This document shows positions 10,519 to 23,330 of a stretch of 64,000 nt of DNA, piece after piece. The stretch covers positions 64,501 through 128,500 of the forward strand of contig OX637290.1 of assembly GCA_951799445.1 (NCBI GenBank), written 5' to 3'. The stretch comes from Pseudisothecium myosuroides. Taxonomy: Eukaryota; Streptophyta; Bryopsida; Hypnales; Lembophyllaceae. The position numbers and the translations under genes were made by a program. The notes beneath the pieces were generated by a model. That model did no database searches. It was not told where the DNA came from and was given only the letters and a program-made list of their open reading frames with translations. The first letter of the stretch is position 1; each line of letters starts with the position of its first letter.

Positions 10519-11400
10519 CCTCCCCAATTGAGTAAATCTCCAAGCATCGTAACGTATGATTGCAGATTGGATGCAACACAAATTAATGATACCAGCAACA
10601 CATAGAAGAAAACATTGCATCAGAGCAATACCAAGGCCTAAGATTCTCACCTCAAGACAGAAATGCGCAGCTAAACGAGGGCTAACATTCTTTGGGTTAA
10701 TTCTTCATTCCATTCGACAGCCTCATATTTGTGCAAGTTCGAACCTGCACCAAAGATGTTCAGCAAGACGCGTTCAACCACTTTGACAACCAACTTAAAC
10801 TTTTCTTCCAAAGGACTTGCATCAAACAGTATTGCACCTCTCTGCATGCATCAGTATCTAAAAGCAAGCGGCACAAAAGAGGCCTATCTCAATCCTATTC
10901 TAAAATTCTAAAATTTAAATTCTTTGGAATTTTTTGAATGAGTTGCAGTCAATACCGTTTGGCTTTCTTGGGATAGGCCTCAACTCTCCATTGCCGAAAG
11001 AATAGACAAATTTTAGGAATCTCCTTAGCATCAAGAAATCAAGCAATCAAAGAACCGCATGCAATCAGTTGCCCACTCCCGGATCCCATTACCCGTCTCA
11101 CCCCCTACACAGACCACAAACCACGGAACACAATCACAATCCAAAGAACGACTACTCACCAAACTCCACATCCCCCAATTTCACAAAAAATCAATAAAAA
11201 AGCCCGCCATCCATCGAGGCGCACAAATCGCACGATCTCACATAGAAATCGTAATTCTCCCTCCCTCCTCCGCCATACCGCAACCCTCACTACTCCCAAT
11301 TCGACAACAGCAAACAACACATGAGAGAATGGATTGGAAATTTTCATTTTCACCAATTTGAACCAAAACATAAGTGAATCATACAGGGGAAAACGCTTTG
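10519..11400 (-). promoter_or_regulatory. Probable upstream leader/promoter region of the oxygenase gene
   Basis: GC rises sharply above the intergenic level. Minus-strand donors are visible at 11160 ('GTTTG|gtgagt'), 10651 ('CTTGAG|gtgaga') and 10519 ('GGGGAGG|gtaagc'), suggesting several spliced 5' leader exons. A palindrome GTGCAAGTTCGAACCTGCAC (one mismatch pair) lies at about 10732. No TATA box was placed with confidence. Confidence 0.3.
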
Positions 11401-12539
11401 AGAGTGAAGAGAAGGATCATAACCTGGCTCCAGAGGGCAATCCTAATATTTGCGGTTGAAGGTCATGGAAATGAATCGGAGACAGAGAACAGCAGGTGCA
11501 ATCCTCCGCCAATTGTCAATATGCTCTGCAATAGGTGTCCACAAACCTGTCAAACACTACCACTACCACTATTAGCTAATCCATCCCCGCAGATAAGTAC
11601 GATTAGCTAAATATTCAGTCCTATTTGACAAGTAACTTATTGCATTATTTGTGAGAGTAAAAATTTTCTTATTGATTAGCAGTATGAGGTATAAATGAAC
11701 GGTTCCCATAAATAACAGTAAGTTTGACTCTGCTGATATCTCTATCCAGCACACATTCCAGAAAACTATCAAAAATGGAAGCTCCATGCCCGGTCGACCG
11801 CACTTGTCAATAATTCTACGGGTTAGTACTAGCAGGCATTAGAAACTCCCATAACATGACGCTCTCTACATGCGAAGTTCTATTCATGTAATCTATCTCA
11901 CCTGAGGAACTACAATCTCCATTTTCCTACACAGATATCAGATGTAAATAGCCTTAACATTGCGGTGAACCCACTATCACTCAGTTCTCCCGGGGAACCT
12001 TTCTAAAACCTCTGGATCACAACAACACTGGGATAGAGAAGGAAGGTGAGAAAGAAGAAGATAATCAACATTAAGGCAACGGCACAAGTCGGATGCAAAT
12101 TGGGCCGGACCAAACGAGAGAGCTTCACTCGACAACAGGTTGATACGAAGAGAAGGACTATAGGAGGACTATAACCTCCTCCCTATCGAACATCATTCTC
12201 CTCGCATCATCAACCTACAGGAGAAGGAATTGGAGGCCACGGTTGACAAAATTGTGAACTAAAAAAAACTGTTCTCATCAAGCACTTGCCACTCTTGATT
12301 TGACTCTACATTTCCCCAAAAACATTAAGGCCAAAGAAATAAAAAACCCAACGAATGTAGACTGTTCTAGGTAGCCCAAAATGAGATACATTGAAGCTGC
12401 GCACTCCTCTATACAGTTTGCATTATCACTTCCTCAAACACTTTAGAGCCAAAGGATATACAAGAAAGACCACAAAGCTTGCCTGGTGATCAGAGAGTCT
12501 CAGCTGCTTAGCAATAAACAGCAATTGCCCCCCATAAAC

Positions 12540-12900
12540 TTCTTCATTCACCTTTGCTGGGAACAAGTACTACTCCAGAAAGACATGAATCAGTGTTCTT
12601 CTCTTGCAGGCCCAACGCTTCTTTCAAGGTCCGAAGACCCTGAACACGCAGTCATCAGCATTGAATAACTTATGGCTATGCTGATTGCCACGGACCGCAA
12701 TATATCATGAGTTTCCAATTCCAAGTTGAAAAAATTTCCTCAAGCGAGAATCCTAAACCCTAGTTCGCGAAACGGCTCATTTCTTCTTGCTCAGTCTGTG
12801 AAACTCCCATATCTGCTCCTGAGCCAAGAAAACCCAGGATGAGTTAGAGGACCTGCTATTTGAATTGCACTGCACTGCACTAAGTGCGCACCAAATTATC
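12540..12900. repeat. Module 1 copy a (also 13916-14117 and 15852-16240)
   Basis: Shared landmarks are 'gcttctttcaaggt', 'gaataactta', 'atgctgattgcc' and 'cggctcatttcttcttg'. The three copies are clearly related but diverged by substitutions and indels. The middle copy abuts the PXA pseudogene exon. Origin unknown. Confidence 0.75.
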
Positions 12901-13074
12901 ATAAATCAGCAAATTAATTACTCGCGCTCCGCAAGCTCTGAAGGAACAAGCGCTACTCTACTCTCCTGCAAAAGGTCAATACAACGTTTCTCCTGCAAAA
13001 GCTGGCATCTCACCTCTTCCAATACACTCCGACGAGCTCAAATTAAAATGACTCCAAACCAACTGCCAGGGCAA

Positions 13075-13420
13075 AGGAACAAGTCAGAATCCCACTACAA
13101 ATCCTGCACAAGCGGGCATTGTAGTGCTACTTCCCACATTCAGTCATCCTAACACAACAGTTCAAAAAATCGTTCTCCTTGAGCCCTCAATTCACCACAA
13201 CAGCCATACGTGCACCCGCAACAGACTGCTGCATGCAGCACCCTTGCTTTGCAGAAGCTCGCGAGCTTGGGATCAAGGAGTCGCGAACCTATCTCGCCAT
13301 GTTCATTCCTGCTCGACTCTTGCTCAAGTCTCCCTCCTTTGCAGAAACGGTAGTTTTTCAGCGAGGAGAAGCACTACTGCGAGTAGCATTTTATGCAGCA
13401 TGGAGTATTCACCTTGCAAG
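13075..13420. repeat. Module 2 copy a (copy b at 15416-15740)
   Basis: Both copies contain 'cctgcacaagcgggcatt', 'cccacattcagtcatcc' and 'catacgtgcacccgcaac', so they are recent relative to module 1. Frames are open in both copies but differ by frameshifts, which argues against a conserved protein. Confidence 0.8.
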
Positions 13421-14117
13421 TTAAAGAGGGTACCCCTCTTGCCAATTTGTGTTACTATTATCTGCAACCAATACCATGTCAGATATCATATTATCCTACG
13501 TCAACGGATCTGTTTCATTACGCAACTAAAACATAGATTCATGAGGTTACCGGAAACACTGTTCAAATACCAAAGAATTAAGGTTCCCAAGTGGTGAAAT
13601 TAGGTTAAACCAACACTTCGACTAGGCAACCTCGCAACTTCAAGAAATTAATCCGGATTAAATTCAACTAACCATAACATGATCGTCGTAACTACACTGC
13701 ACCACATTAGTCTTCACGCCCTGCAAAACCACCCAAGTCCATCAGCAGAGCAAGAAATCTGCAATAGCAGCAGCAGCAAACTCTCCTCAGTTCCTGAACA
13801 CTCTGGCTAATGACGAGCATTTACTCTTTCCAGCAGTTTTATCAAGAGTGAAGGGTCAACCGTTCCACTACTGCCACTGACCTTTGTTGCAGCTCACACC
13901 ACATCTACACTACACACTTTGAGCAGTTCTTTCTAGCTTTGCCCGGGAATAAGTACTGAGTCGGAAAGTCGTGAATCAGTGTGAATTTCTTCCAGGCCCA
14001 AGCTTCTTTCAAGGTTCGAAGACAGGGAACCACGCACTCATCAGCAATGAATAACTTAGAGATATGCTGATTGCCAAGGCCCCAACGAATCACGAGTTCC
14101 CAACTCCAGGTTCAATC

Positions 14118-14723
14118 TATGGCACGCTTAAGCTTTTCATCCCTCTCTTCAGTTGACATTGAGTCGATTAAGCCAGGTCCAATCTTGGCCTTCATTTGCC
14201 GAAAGAGTTCAAAATGAATTCCCACTAGATCCACCACTTTTCTGCATCATGGTAACGCAAATGACTACAAAAGCCAAGACCAAAAACCTGACGTATAGCT
14301 CACAGATGTCATCAAATTTCCTCAACAATTTTGGAGGAATTATTCACGACCAGAAATACCCACACCTTAGAGACTGGCGGGACAAGCATAGAAAGAATCG
14401 AAAGGAACGGTCTACAATGATCTGAAAGCAAGTAGTATGCCTAAAAAAGGCAATAAGAATAAAATATCACAAACTTAAGACGATCAATTAGCAGTATGAT
14501 AAATTAGATGGTTAACAGAATCGTACTGTGACAGGAGCGTGACCAAGTTCACTTGCTTAGCACGATTAGCAACCTCGGCAATCACGCCATTCAAGAGAAT
14601 CCGCAGTTCCTCGGGTACTTCTTGATCGGGAGTAATGGAGGTATACCAGAGACTAGTAATATACTCTTCGTAAGCTGATCCACTGCTTCCTCTACAACAG
14701 GTGAATCAATGATGTGACGCCAT
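14118..14723 (-). pseudogene. PXA (Phox-associated) domain protein, two-exon fragment
   Basis: Two adjoining exons of a plant PXA/sorting-nexin-like gene. Exon 14723-14527 follows the acceptor 'cactggcag' and encodes 'WRHIIDSPVVEEAVDQ', then, after a one-base frameshift near 14670-14680, 'EYITSLWYTSITPDQE' and 'AKQVNLVTLLS'. After a 285-base intron, exon 14241-14118 continues in exact phase with 'KVVDLVGIHFELFRQ' and 'MSTEERDEKL'. These match the family signature (SPVV.AI..F, LWYS.ITPD, VNLVDLLTRDVVDL, H.ELFR..QAKIG, EERDE.L) in order. Family members act in endomembrane trafficking. The N-terminus, the rest of the PXA domain and the PX/nexin-C parts are missing, and exon 2 runs into module 1. 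A decayed fragment. Confidence 0.75.
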
Positions 14724-15231
14724 CTGCCAGTGACAACGCTATTAGTTAGAAATTTACATGCAGTAGCAAAACCAGCACCTCAGATCCCAGTCATCACATA
14801 GACATTAGTACTCTGAAATTCCTTCGGTACAGTGAACCCGAGTAATTCTAAAATCCTGCACTAATTGAGATAACGTGCGATGTCAGAGTGCTTGGAATCT
14901 GGCAACCTAACAATCACACGCTTGGCTATACTATTTATATAAATCCACACTCAAAAAAGATTTCAATTTCAGTTCGATAGCTTCGGGAATGAAAAACAAG
15001 GTGACAACATTCAATCTATTTCCTGAAGCAAAAATCGTAAACGCTAGTTCGTGAAACGGCTCATTTCTTCTTGCTCGTATTGGGTGAATATGACAGGAAT
15101 CAACATATCCTAAACCGATTTGGCCATTTCCAGCACACCCTAAACCAAATGTGAAGCAAGAAAAGGTGATCGCAAAGTCGCTTTCGACTCTGCGAAACAA
15201 ACTAGGGTTCTCAATCGGTTCGGTACATCTT

Positions 15232-15303
15232 ACCGGCCCCAAATCCAGGCTGTTGGCACCGAAGTCTGCTGCAGCTACCGGCCCCAAATCCAGACTGCTG
15301 CAG
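15232..15303. repeat. Short tandem repeat, about 1.7 units
   Basis: 'taccggccccaaatccag' recurs about 50 bases later, followed each time by 'ctgctgcagct'. A local duplication inside the mosaic. Confidence 0.7.
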
Positions 15304-16978
15304 CTCACAGGACATCTAGAGTACACAACGTTTCTCCGTCAACAGCTGGCATCTCACCTCCGTCCTGCAATTTCCACCACAATCCCACGAGCTCAAAGTT
15401 AAAACGGCTCCAAACCAACTGCCAGAGTAGAGAAACAAGTCAGAATCCCACTACAAATCCTGCACAAGCGGGCATTGCAGTGCTACTTCCCACATTCAGT
15501 CATCCTAACACAACAGTTCAAGAAATCGCCCTCTTTGAGCCCTCAATTCACCACAACAGCCATACGTGCACCCGCAACAGACTGCAGCATGCAGCACCCT
15601 TGCTCTGCAGAAGCTCGCAAGCTTGGGATCAAGGAGTGGCGAACCTCTCAACGTGTCCATTCCTGCTCGACGCTTGCTCTAGTCTCCCCCCTTCTGCGGA
15701 AGCGGTAGTTCCTCTCCTCGCGAGTGCCCGATACCCTTCACGCTCGTCTTATCTGGGCCCTGAACATCAATCGAACATCAGATTATTGTGCGGGTGTTGT
15801 TGCAGCTCTCAACCCTAAATCTAGACTGAAGCATTGCGAGAAGAGGATCACTTTGAGCAGTTCTTTCTAGCTTTGCCGGGAATAAGTACTAAGCTGGAAA
15901 TTCATGAATCAGCCTTATTTCCTAAACCCTTTCAAGGTTCCTTCAAGGTTTTCCGAGCTTCTTTCAAGGTTCGAAGAATGGAATCACGCAGTCATCGGCA
16001 TTGAATAACTTACAACTATGCTGATTGCCGCAGACCGCAATGTATCAAGAGTTCCCAATTCCAGGTTGAATAAACTTCCTCAAGCAGAAATCCTCGATCC
16101 TAGTTCGTGAAACGGCTCATTTCTTCTTGGTCAGTCTGTGAAACGCCCATATCTGCTCGTAAGCCAAAAAAAACTCGGGATGGGTTAGAGGACCTGCTAT
16201 TTGAATTAGACTGCACTAATTGCGCAGCATGATATCATCAATCAGTAAATGGAAAAAAACAGCAACATCAAATCTACCCCTCGCAAACACCTTATTTTTT
16301 GTAGAAATGGCACCGATTGCAATCCATGACAATTTAACTTGATAGCGTCTGGTCACTTCCGGCTAGCAGTAAGTTTTATGATACATTTCACTCCTAATAC
16401 CCTAAAACCCTAAAAGCCCTAGTACAGGTTTGTGAAATTTAGAGAGCTTGCACCACTTGCTTCAAATTTCTCAATCCTGGATTCACTTTCACCTGTAATC
16501 CCTGGCATTGTAAGAACCGCGTGACATGCTACATTTTTATCAAAGCTTCAGAGAACTCTGCGAATTGATTTGGTATGAAGAAGGAAACGGGCGTACCTAG
16601 TTCACGGCCAAGTCCAAGTGTAAGTCCAAGTCCATCTGCAAATCCCCATGAGGTATTTTGAGTTGGTCTCCTAACATGCTTGCAATTGCCGTCGGAGTAG
16701 CTACAGTACTGTACACTAGTGTTTGACAATCAGCCGCGTCGTTGGACAAATGTCGCAAATGATATCATCAATCAGTAAATGAACTACTCGCGCTCCTCAA
16801 GCTCCGAAGGACCAAGCGCTACCCTACTCTTCTGTAGTAAGAGCACAAAAGATCGATACAGAATTTGCTTGGGCGTAAAAACCCTAAACCCTAAATCTCA
16901 CAATCCCTATGAATCTCACCCTAAATCTCAAAATCAGTTTCACGATAAACCCTAAACCTTGAAGCACAGCAAAGTCAC

Positions 16979-17091
16979 CTTCATAAAACGAATTGCCAGC
17001 AGAATGAGCCAATGCTGAAAAAACAGACTCAGCAAGAAAATTCCGATATTGGTGAACCTCTTGCCACTCAAATTCTGTGTGCCCGCATTTA
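16979..17091 (-). other. Possible orphan exon
   Basis: Minus strand: acceptor 'gtctggtttcag' before 17091 and donor 'GAAG|gtgact' after 16979 bound a 113-base open stretch whose translation includes 'FEWQEVHQYRNFLAE'. The composition looks coding but no family is recognised. It lies upstream of the PXA fragment on the same strand; a link is untested. Confidence 0.2.
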
Positions 17092-17150
17092 CTGAAACCA
17101 GACGATAAGGGGAGCAGAAAATTCACTTGGATTTGTCCGGGAATAGTCGT

Positions 17151-18952
17151 TCGGGGTCCAGCCTCCGGAAATGGAGGTTAATACTTATTGGCTCGGGGCT
17201 CAAATGTCGTTTTTTGTTTTATTTAACCCGTAAATGTCCATGGCCTGTTTTGGGCCTCTATGAAATTTGCTCTAAATTGAACAAAAAGCCCACATTTAGA
17301 TAAGTTGTATCAATTTTTTTAAATTGTAACTGTACAAATTCAAACTAGACATGTTAGAGATCATATAGGAAAAAATTAAAAATTAAAATATAGATATAGA
17401 TAGATATAGATATAGATATTTATTGTTGTATATATATCACTTATAAGTTGGAAGATTATAACGTTTGACAAGGAGGGTGTTGAGAATAGTGTGCATCTTC
17501 ATATTTATTGCATACTCACAAATGTTCATTTAGGAATTATGGCCACAATTGTCAATTTAAAAGCTAACATCAAGTAGCTATTGAAGTGATGCATTGTAGG
17601 AATTTAATATTCCAGAATTCTTGAAATCAGGTATGAACAATGAATTTAATTTTAAAAAAGGCTAGAAGATTAGAAATTCTTATTTATCCTCATTAATCCT
17701 TTAATTAGGAAAATGAAGTTAAGGTGTTAGGAACTTTGTTTAATAAATTCTTTGTTGTTGTTTTCAACATACTACAAACTAATTTGAACATACAATCTTT
17801 TGATTGGAATTTTCACATACCACAATGAATAAGGTAGTCTATTCTAAAAGTGACCATTTATAGGTTGGTCCGCCTTTTTCACGGATTCCCATGAATGGAA
17901 AGATTTTTAGCTCACTTTCGAAAGATAGAAAAATGGATATGGAATGTAACACAATTGATTTCATAGCTTCAAAGGATTGTTGAATTACTTGTGAATTTCT
18001 AGAGATTTTAATGTAGGTACCTATTTGTGACCATCGGTCATCTAAAATTTGTCCACTTGCAACTTATAAAGAGATGTGAGGAAACTAAGAATGATTGACT
18101 CTTGTAATAAATCAAGATTTTCCTCAATGCTCTCAATGGCTAAAGAGGTTCAATTAAGGATTGCCTTATATCCATTCAAGAGCTACTGTAATTATGGGGC
18201 AATTTGGAGAAGATGGCCGCTTATAGAGCAGACTACCTTATGCATTTTTTCCTTTTGAAAGATGAATAATTTTTGGATAAATGAGTGGTGTAGCACATGC
18301 AGCCCACATGCCTATTTCATTTTCTTTTTCAATTTTATGAAGTGCCAAAGTCACAATATTAAATGTTATAATGGTGCTCCAAAATTTAAACATTCATCTA
18401 CATATTGGATGAAGAATATCACATTAGTACATATCACGTATTTGAAATTTTATTTTCATCCACAAATTGAAAATTTCATCCAAGATTTTTTTTAATTTGA
18501 AGTTTTTTGGCAATTTGTTGCCCTTGTAATGCCCATTTGTTCCAAGGGCATGGTGTAGGGCTTATTACTTTGGTGCAATTCAACAACAAATTGCCACAGT
18601 GAAAAACACCGGCCTATTTTGATTTGGAGCAATACAACTTTCGTCCAAACACCTCATTTTTCCAAGTATTTTGTTTTAGTTTGGAATTTGAATAGCGTTC
18701 AAGCCAAAGTGGCCTCTTTTACAAACATGTAAGTCAAGTGAACATGGATAGAACTAGTTATATAGGTTTCCAAAGAAATAAATAGCATGATAAAAGAAGT
18801 AAATCCCATGTATTGAAAGGATGCAACTACGTTATAATGTGACAACAACAAGAGGATCAGACTATTGGGAGTCTAAAGTTGCTCCTACTAGGCACACCTA
18901 CAAACTTCTAAAGTTCATGCTCGTAGCAAAACATGCAGGGGAAAACGGTCCA
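17151..18952. other. AT-rich DNA with a degenerate TTAA-family left end and a microsatellite
   Basis: 'atttaacccgtaaatgtcc' near 17220 resembles the left end of the TTAA family; no right end was found. A GATATA microsatellite spans about 17391-17440. The remainder has only short chance frames. Confidence 0.45.
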
Positions 18953-20515
18953 TTGCCTTGGATTCCCAATTTTTTTTGGTGGGGGGAGGATTGCCTTATG
19001 CATCTTTTTATCATTTTTCTTCCCTCCAAGCTACATTTTTTGCCAGTAAGTTGATCATCCAAAGTCGCTATAATCTAAAAATGTAGAAGCCAATACTTTC
19101 TAATTAATTCTATGCATGCTAGATATAATAGTTTCTACTTTTGTTTGGTTGAAATTAAAAATTTCAAACATAGGAATGTGCAAAAGAATATCAAAGTGTA
19201 ACAATTTAGCCAAAACCTCCATCATCAAGAGGTTGCCAAGCCTTGAGGAATTAAAGAGTTGTAGTAGGCAAAATTTCAACAATTCTTGAGTATTTCAAAA
19301 AAAAAGAGGACTAGAAAGTAGAAGATAGCCCCTAAGTAAATACATCTTACAAATTATGACCATTTGAGATTTGATATGTGGAACTAAACCAAAATCAACA
19401 TTTGAATCAATGGAGATCAAATATAGCTTGATAAGGCTCTATGCACATTTAATCCCTCAAGGACTAATCTAATGTAGTCCAAATTTAAAAAAATTGTGAA
19501 GATCTATTATAAAATGCAACTTAGAACAATATTTGAATGATGACTCTCAATCAAAAGTTGTAGAATATGATTTATAGATCAAATCCATATGATTAGATCA
19601 ATAAATATCCTAAACCAATATTTATCAATAACATCTGAAGTCAAAAATTGAAAATCCCTTTTCAAATCAATTGTAGACTGAATATTTATGATATTTATAA
19701 AAAAAATCTTGAAGTTCAACATGTTAAGTTCTAATCATAGTAATTTTTGAAGACTTTTATTTCACTTTTCTATTCAAGTTGTTTTTGGGAGCATCTTTTT
19801 TTTAATTGAAGAGTTTACTTATTGAGACCAAATCTACCAATACCTATTGAATGGTAGAATATTAGCAAAGCAATGTCTTCACAATCTATAGTATACAAAT
19901 GTTAAAGGACTAATACATGTTTCTTTAACCCCTAAAGTTCTATGACTATGTTTTCACCAAGAATGCTTCAAAATTGCCATTTTCAGTATCAATATCAAAT
20001 TTTAGAATTTTTTTTTTACACATGTAACCGTAGGATCTTGTAGTAAATTGATTTGAGAACATGCAGTAAAAATTTCAGAAATTTCCATTGTACGGATTCA
20101 TTTGCAAGATATAAAGCGTTGAAATGCACTAAAATCATTTTTTTGGCCTTGCAAAAAAATGGGCAGCTGCACTTCAAATGCTCACTTTTCTATGAAAAAA
20201 TGTCAAAAATGGTGGTCTTTCTTTGTATTCAATTTTCTAGACAAGTTGTCTACATGCTTGAAAAATGTTAGATCATTTGGAATTGTACAACATATACAAA
20301 AAATATAGTAAGTAAAAGAAAATAGAGAATGATTCAATATACTAATTTCTTAATAATTTAGTTGTGAAATTGAAAAATGCTAATCCCAATGGCTTTAATG
20401 TTTAAATAAACAATCTACATCATATGATTTTATTTTATTTCCAAAATATTAAAAATTGAGTTAAATAAATGCCTTCAAAGTTTATTTTAGAATAGAGACT
20501 ACATAACTGCCTACA
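18953..20515. repeat. Long duplicated segment C, copy 1
   Basis: Matches 47594-49153 in the same orientation, including identical chance frames. The right boundary falls inside a TTAA-family element (19925 onward), whose second half survives only at copy 2. Confidence 0.92.
19925..20515 (+). mobile_element. TTAA-family MITE, right part missing
   Basis: TTAACCCCTAAAG left end, with typical internal blocks ('accgtaggatcttg', 'caaaattgccattt'). Homology to the complete sister at 48563-49496 stops at 20515. Confidence 0.75.
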
Positions 20516-21985
20516 ATGAAGTTGCTATGGCAAAGGCTTTGTGCCAAGAGCAAGTTGGAGCAAAAATATTGTGCTTGACTATTAAACCATGCAAATATGC
20601 ATGGTAAGACAAACTGCCAAACTCACAAGCATTTAAGAAATAATTCTATTACAAATGACCTTTTCAATAATGAAATCAATTTTTCTTAAAATATTTTTTG
20701 CCAATTTTATTGTTAAATAATGAGAAGAACTTTTGTTTTAATCATTTTAAAACAAGATTTATATAGTCAAATTCTTATAATATGGAAATGAATAAAAATA
20801 GTCAATATTTTATTAATGTTAGAAGACTTATAATTTCAAGATTCTAAAACTATTTTGGATATTTTTCATCGCCCAATTCATTTTTTGTAGAGGAACCCTA
20901 TACCCTTGACTAATCATTAAAAACTTGAAGTAGTTTAAAAGAAATTGTGATTTTGATGAATTCTCAAAGGTTAATGACTTTAAATTCATTTGGTTAAGAT
21001 TTGGTATTCTTTTTGAGGTTTTAGCTGCATGTATGATTTCTAATTAACATGCTCCACATTTTCTTGATTGTAAAATTTCATAGGAGTTGTTAAAGGTGAT
21101 TGCAAAAAAAAATTGTACTATTTTGTGTCACACCTCAAGCGCCCATTAGTTTTTTGGCCATAACTTTTGCATTCTACTTTCAAATGGCTCAAAATTCATA
21201 GCCAAAGTACTCATAGCAGACATAGCTACTATTTACTTTACCTGATTTTTCAAAAAAAAATAAATTTGTTTTACTATCTAGAAAGAGCCCCCAATTTACA
21301 TCACACTTGCAGAAAATTTTTTTTGGGGGGGAGGTAGTATTATGAGTACCCATAAAAAAGAATTTTGAGCTGAAATTTGGAGAAGATGGTCTTCAAGTAT
21401 ATTTCTAGATATTGTCAGAAGGATTTTTAAAAATACTCAATTTCATGTGGTATGAAAGTCTACAAAGTGAACTTCATTCAAAGTACATTTCAGAACATGT
21501 AAGACATTATTTTGGTGCTTCTTTTGGTGAATGACCATCTCCATAGAGTTGTTACAAATGGCCAGGTTTTATTTTCATCATTTAATTATTTTTCCTATTT
21601 TTTACTAATTAATACATGAAAAATATATTTTCATGAGATTTGGCACTTTTCTAGTTCTCCTACTTAGAGAGTTTTTCCATGATCTTCCTACCCTAAACCT
21701 TCATCTTATAGGTATAAACATTGATCATATTTTTAAGTTTTTTTTAAAATTATCTTTTCAATTTTTAAGGTACTCCAGAAGAAAAAAAATGAGTATTGTA
21801 AAACGCAACAAAATTGGTAGGTGTTTTTTACAATCACCTTTAAAAACACATATTATCACACATCTAAATTTGGCTACATATGTCCAGTCTACTGGTGGTT
21901 AATGTATTTATTGTGCACCATCATTCTTACAAGGGAAAGGCCACATGATTGTAGTAAGAGATGTTTGAAATCATTGACTATTGCT
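20516..21985. other. AT-rich DNA, decayed element pieces
   Basis: 'cataacttttgcattctac' near 21160 resembles the right part of TTAA-family copies. Nothing coding is recognised. Confidence 0.4.
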
Positions 21986-21989
21986 AGCA

Positions 21990-22165
21990 AGTATGATTTG
22001 CAATACTAAATTTCCTTGGATCAATATTCTTTCATAAAGCTTGAAGATATAAAAATGATGTAGATCATCAACTTATAAACTTTCAACATGTCTATCATGG
22101 TTGTATGGTTTCTTGATGCTATTAAGGGTGTTGATCAATATATTAGATGATACAAATGTTGTATT
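21990..22165. repeat. Diverged repeat, partner at 31200-31375
   Basis: Shared 'cataaagcttgaagat', 'caacttat.aactttcaac' and 'gttgatcaatatattag'-type blocks, more diverged than segments A-C. At the partner it is directly followed by the relative of 23860-24180; here about 1.7 kb separates them. Confidence 0.7.
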
Positions 22166-22341
22166 CAATATAAATCTAACTTGGAACCAAGACCTTCTAA
22201 GTTCTAGGATAAGAGTCTTATTTTTCCTATAGATAACAAGTTTTTAGTGTATTTTGTACTCTTGTATGTCTTCAACAAACAAGTACAAGAATTCTCCCTT
22301 GCTTCAACTCCAAGCTCATGATCATTTTGTAGTTACTTAAC

Positions 22342-23330
22342 CCCTTTAGGATGTTAGCAAATGGCATACATGAGCTAATTTCAGGGTATTTTCATGAAAG
22401 TGATGTATAAAAAAAATTCACTATTTTTTACTTTGTATTTCCTAGGGATTAAACGGAGGATGAACAAACCTAAAAGGTTAGTTTACCGCAGTTCATTTGG
22501 GAATGATGATGTATGTGTTGTGAATTGGACAATTTTGTGAATGAAGAGGTAGATGATGTCGAAGATCTAACACCTTTAAATGCAAGAAGTGTGTTTTTGG
22601 GCAAGAAACATTGTGATTTTGGGCAGCTCACTATAAAGTTTTAGGAGTTTTCTTTTTTATTCTTTGAAAATTTCACATAACGTGTGCCTAAAGAGTGGCT
22701 TTGAGGCCCAATAGTTTTCATGTGAATTGACAATGTGGTTAAAAAGTTTCTGCATGATATGTGGTTTTCATTGCTTGGCGGTTTAGGGTGGGTAGCCCAA
22801 CAAACTTCTTCAAAAATCCCTTTTCTAAAAAGCCAAAATTTGAAATTGATTCTTTAGATTTATATACATGTGGGAAGCTTTGCATCACTTCATTTTGATA
22901 AATGCATTGAATGTTATGAAGAACTTTACTTTGTGGGTAATATTGAATCTTTGAAAACTATATCTAGCCATAAACTAAAACTTGTCATAACTTTCAAGCC
23001 ATTTATCAAACTAAAGTCATTTAAAGCTTCCCACGTGTACGTAAATCTAAAGACTCAATTTCAAGTTTTTGCATTTTAAAAAAGTTTTTTTTAAAGAAGA
23101 CTTTTGGATTGCCCAGCCTACCCACCAAGCATTGAAAAACATACATCATGCAATAACTTTTTAACCACATAGTCAAAAGTTATGAAAACAATTGGGCCTT
23201 AAAGCTTCTCCTTTGGCAAACATTGTATATAATTTCCAAAGAAAAGAAACAAAAACTCCTTTTGTAGTCAGCTGTCCAAAATTGCTATCTTCCCCCAAAA
23301 CATAGTTCTCGCATTTAGGGATTAAAGAAC
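22342..23330 (-). mobile_element. Decayed TTAA-family sequence
   Basis: Ends resembling the family occur at 22342 ('ttaacccctttagga') and 23316 ('tttagggattaa'). The block 'gattttgggcagctca' near 22614 matches the reverse-oriented copy at 61507-62436. Probably one or two nested, broken copies. Confidence 0.45.

Larger units (their letters stand above)
8213..10971. repeat. Long duplicated segment B, copy 1 (leader/promoter side of the oxygenase gene)
   Basis: Nearly identical to 33845-36892 in the same orientation, except that copy 2 has 277 extra bases between 23-base direct repeats. It contains the right end of a MITE, the 317-base tandem duplication, the putative leader exon at 9508-9452, and the GC-richer stretch 10.2-10.97 kb. 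At its upper edge both copies keep the last codons and donor of a bZIP exon ('aagaaagccaaacg|gt', minus strand). Confidence 0.9.
11400..17150. other. GC-richer mosaic of degenerate duplications
   Basis: About 6 kb of clearly higher GC than its surroundings. It consists of repeated modules, the PXA pseudogene and telo-box-like CCCTAAA strings near 16380-16410 and 16878-16960. Open frames at 13124-13597, 13179-13424, 15475-15818 and 14931-15326 give low-complexity or unrecognised peptides, and recur in shifted form in the duplicated copies. They are not called as genes. Confidence 0.6.

Noticed and set aside
10357..10650. 97-codon minus-strand frame and its counterpart at 35988-36275
   Set aside because: Most of it crosses splice donors and intron-like sequence; Cys/Leu-rich by composition. 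Only the upper part of the second copy looks like an exon and is listed as such.
10732..10751. tRNA gene suggested by GTTCGAAC
   Set aside because: No D-arm, anticodon stem or acceptor stem around it; it is part of a palindrome.
13124..13597. 157-codon plus-strand frame at 13124-13597 and its relative at 15480-15818
   Set aside because: The duplicated copies differ by frameshifts, the overlapping frame at 13179 is equally open, and the peptides (Ser/His/Cys-rich) match no family. Higher GC makes chance frames likely.
14931..15326. 131-codon minus-strand frame
   Set aside because: Contains a translated tandem repeat ('SLDLGPV' twice) and no recognisable domain; it lies in the duplicated mosaic.
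16380..16960. Interstitial telomere array
   Set aside because: CCCTAAA strings are short, scattered and interrupted; they fit telo-box-type promoter motifs better than a telomere array.
19100..20271. Identical frames in both C copies (19100/47739, 20053/48691)
   Set aside because: Identity reflects duplication of the whole segment, not protein conservation; the second frame lies inside a TTAA-family MITE.
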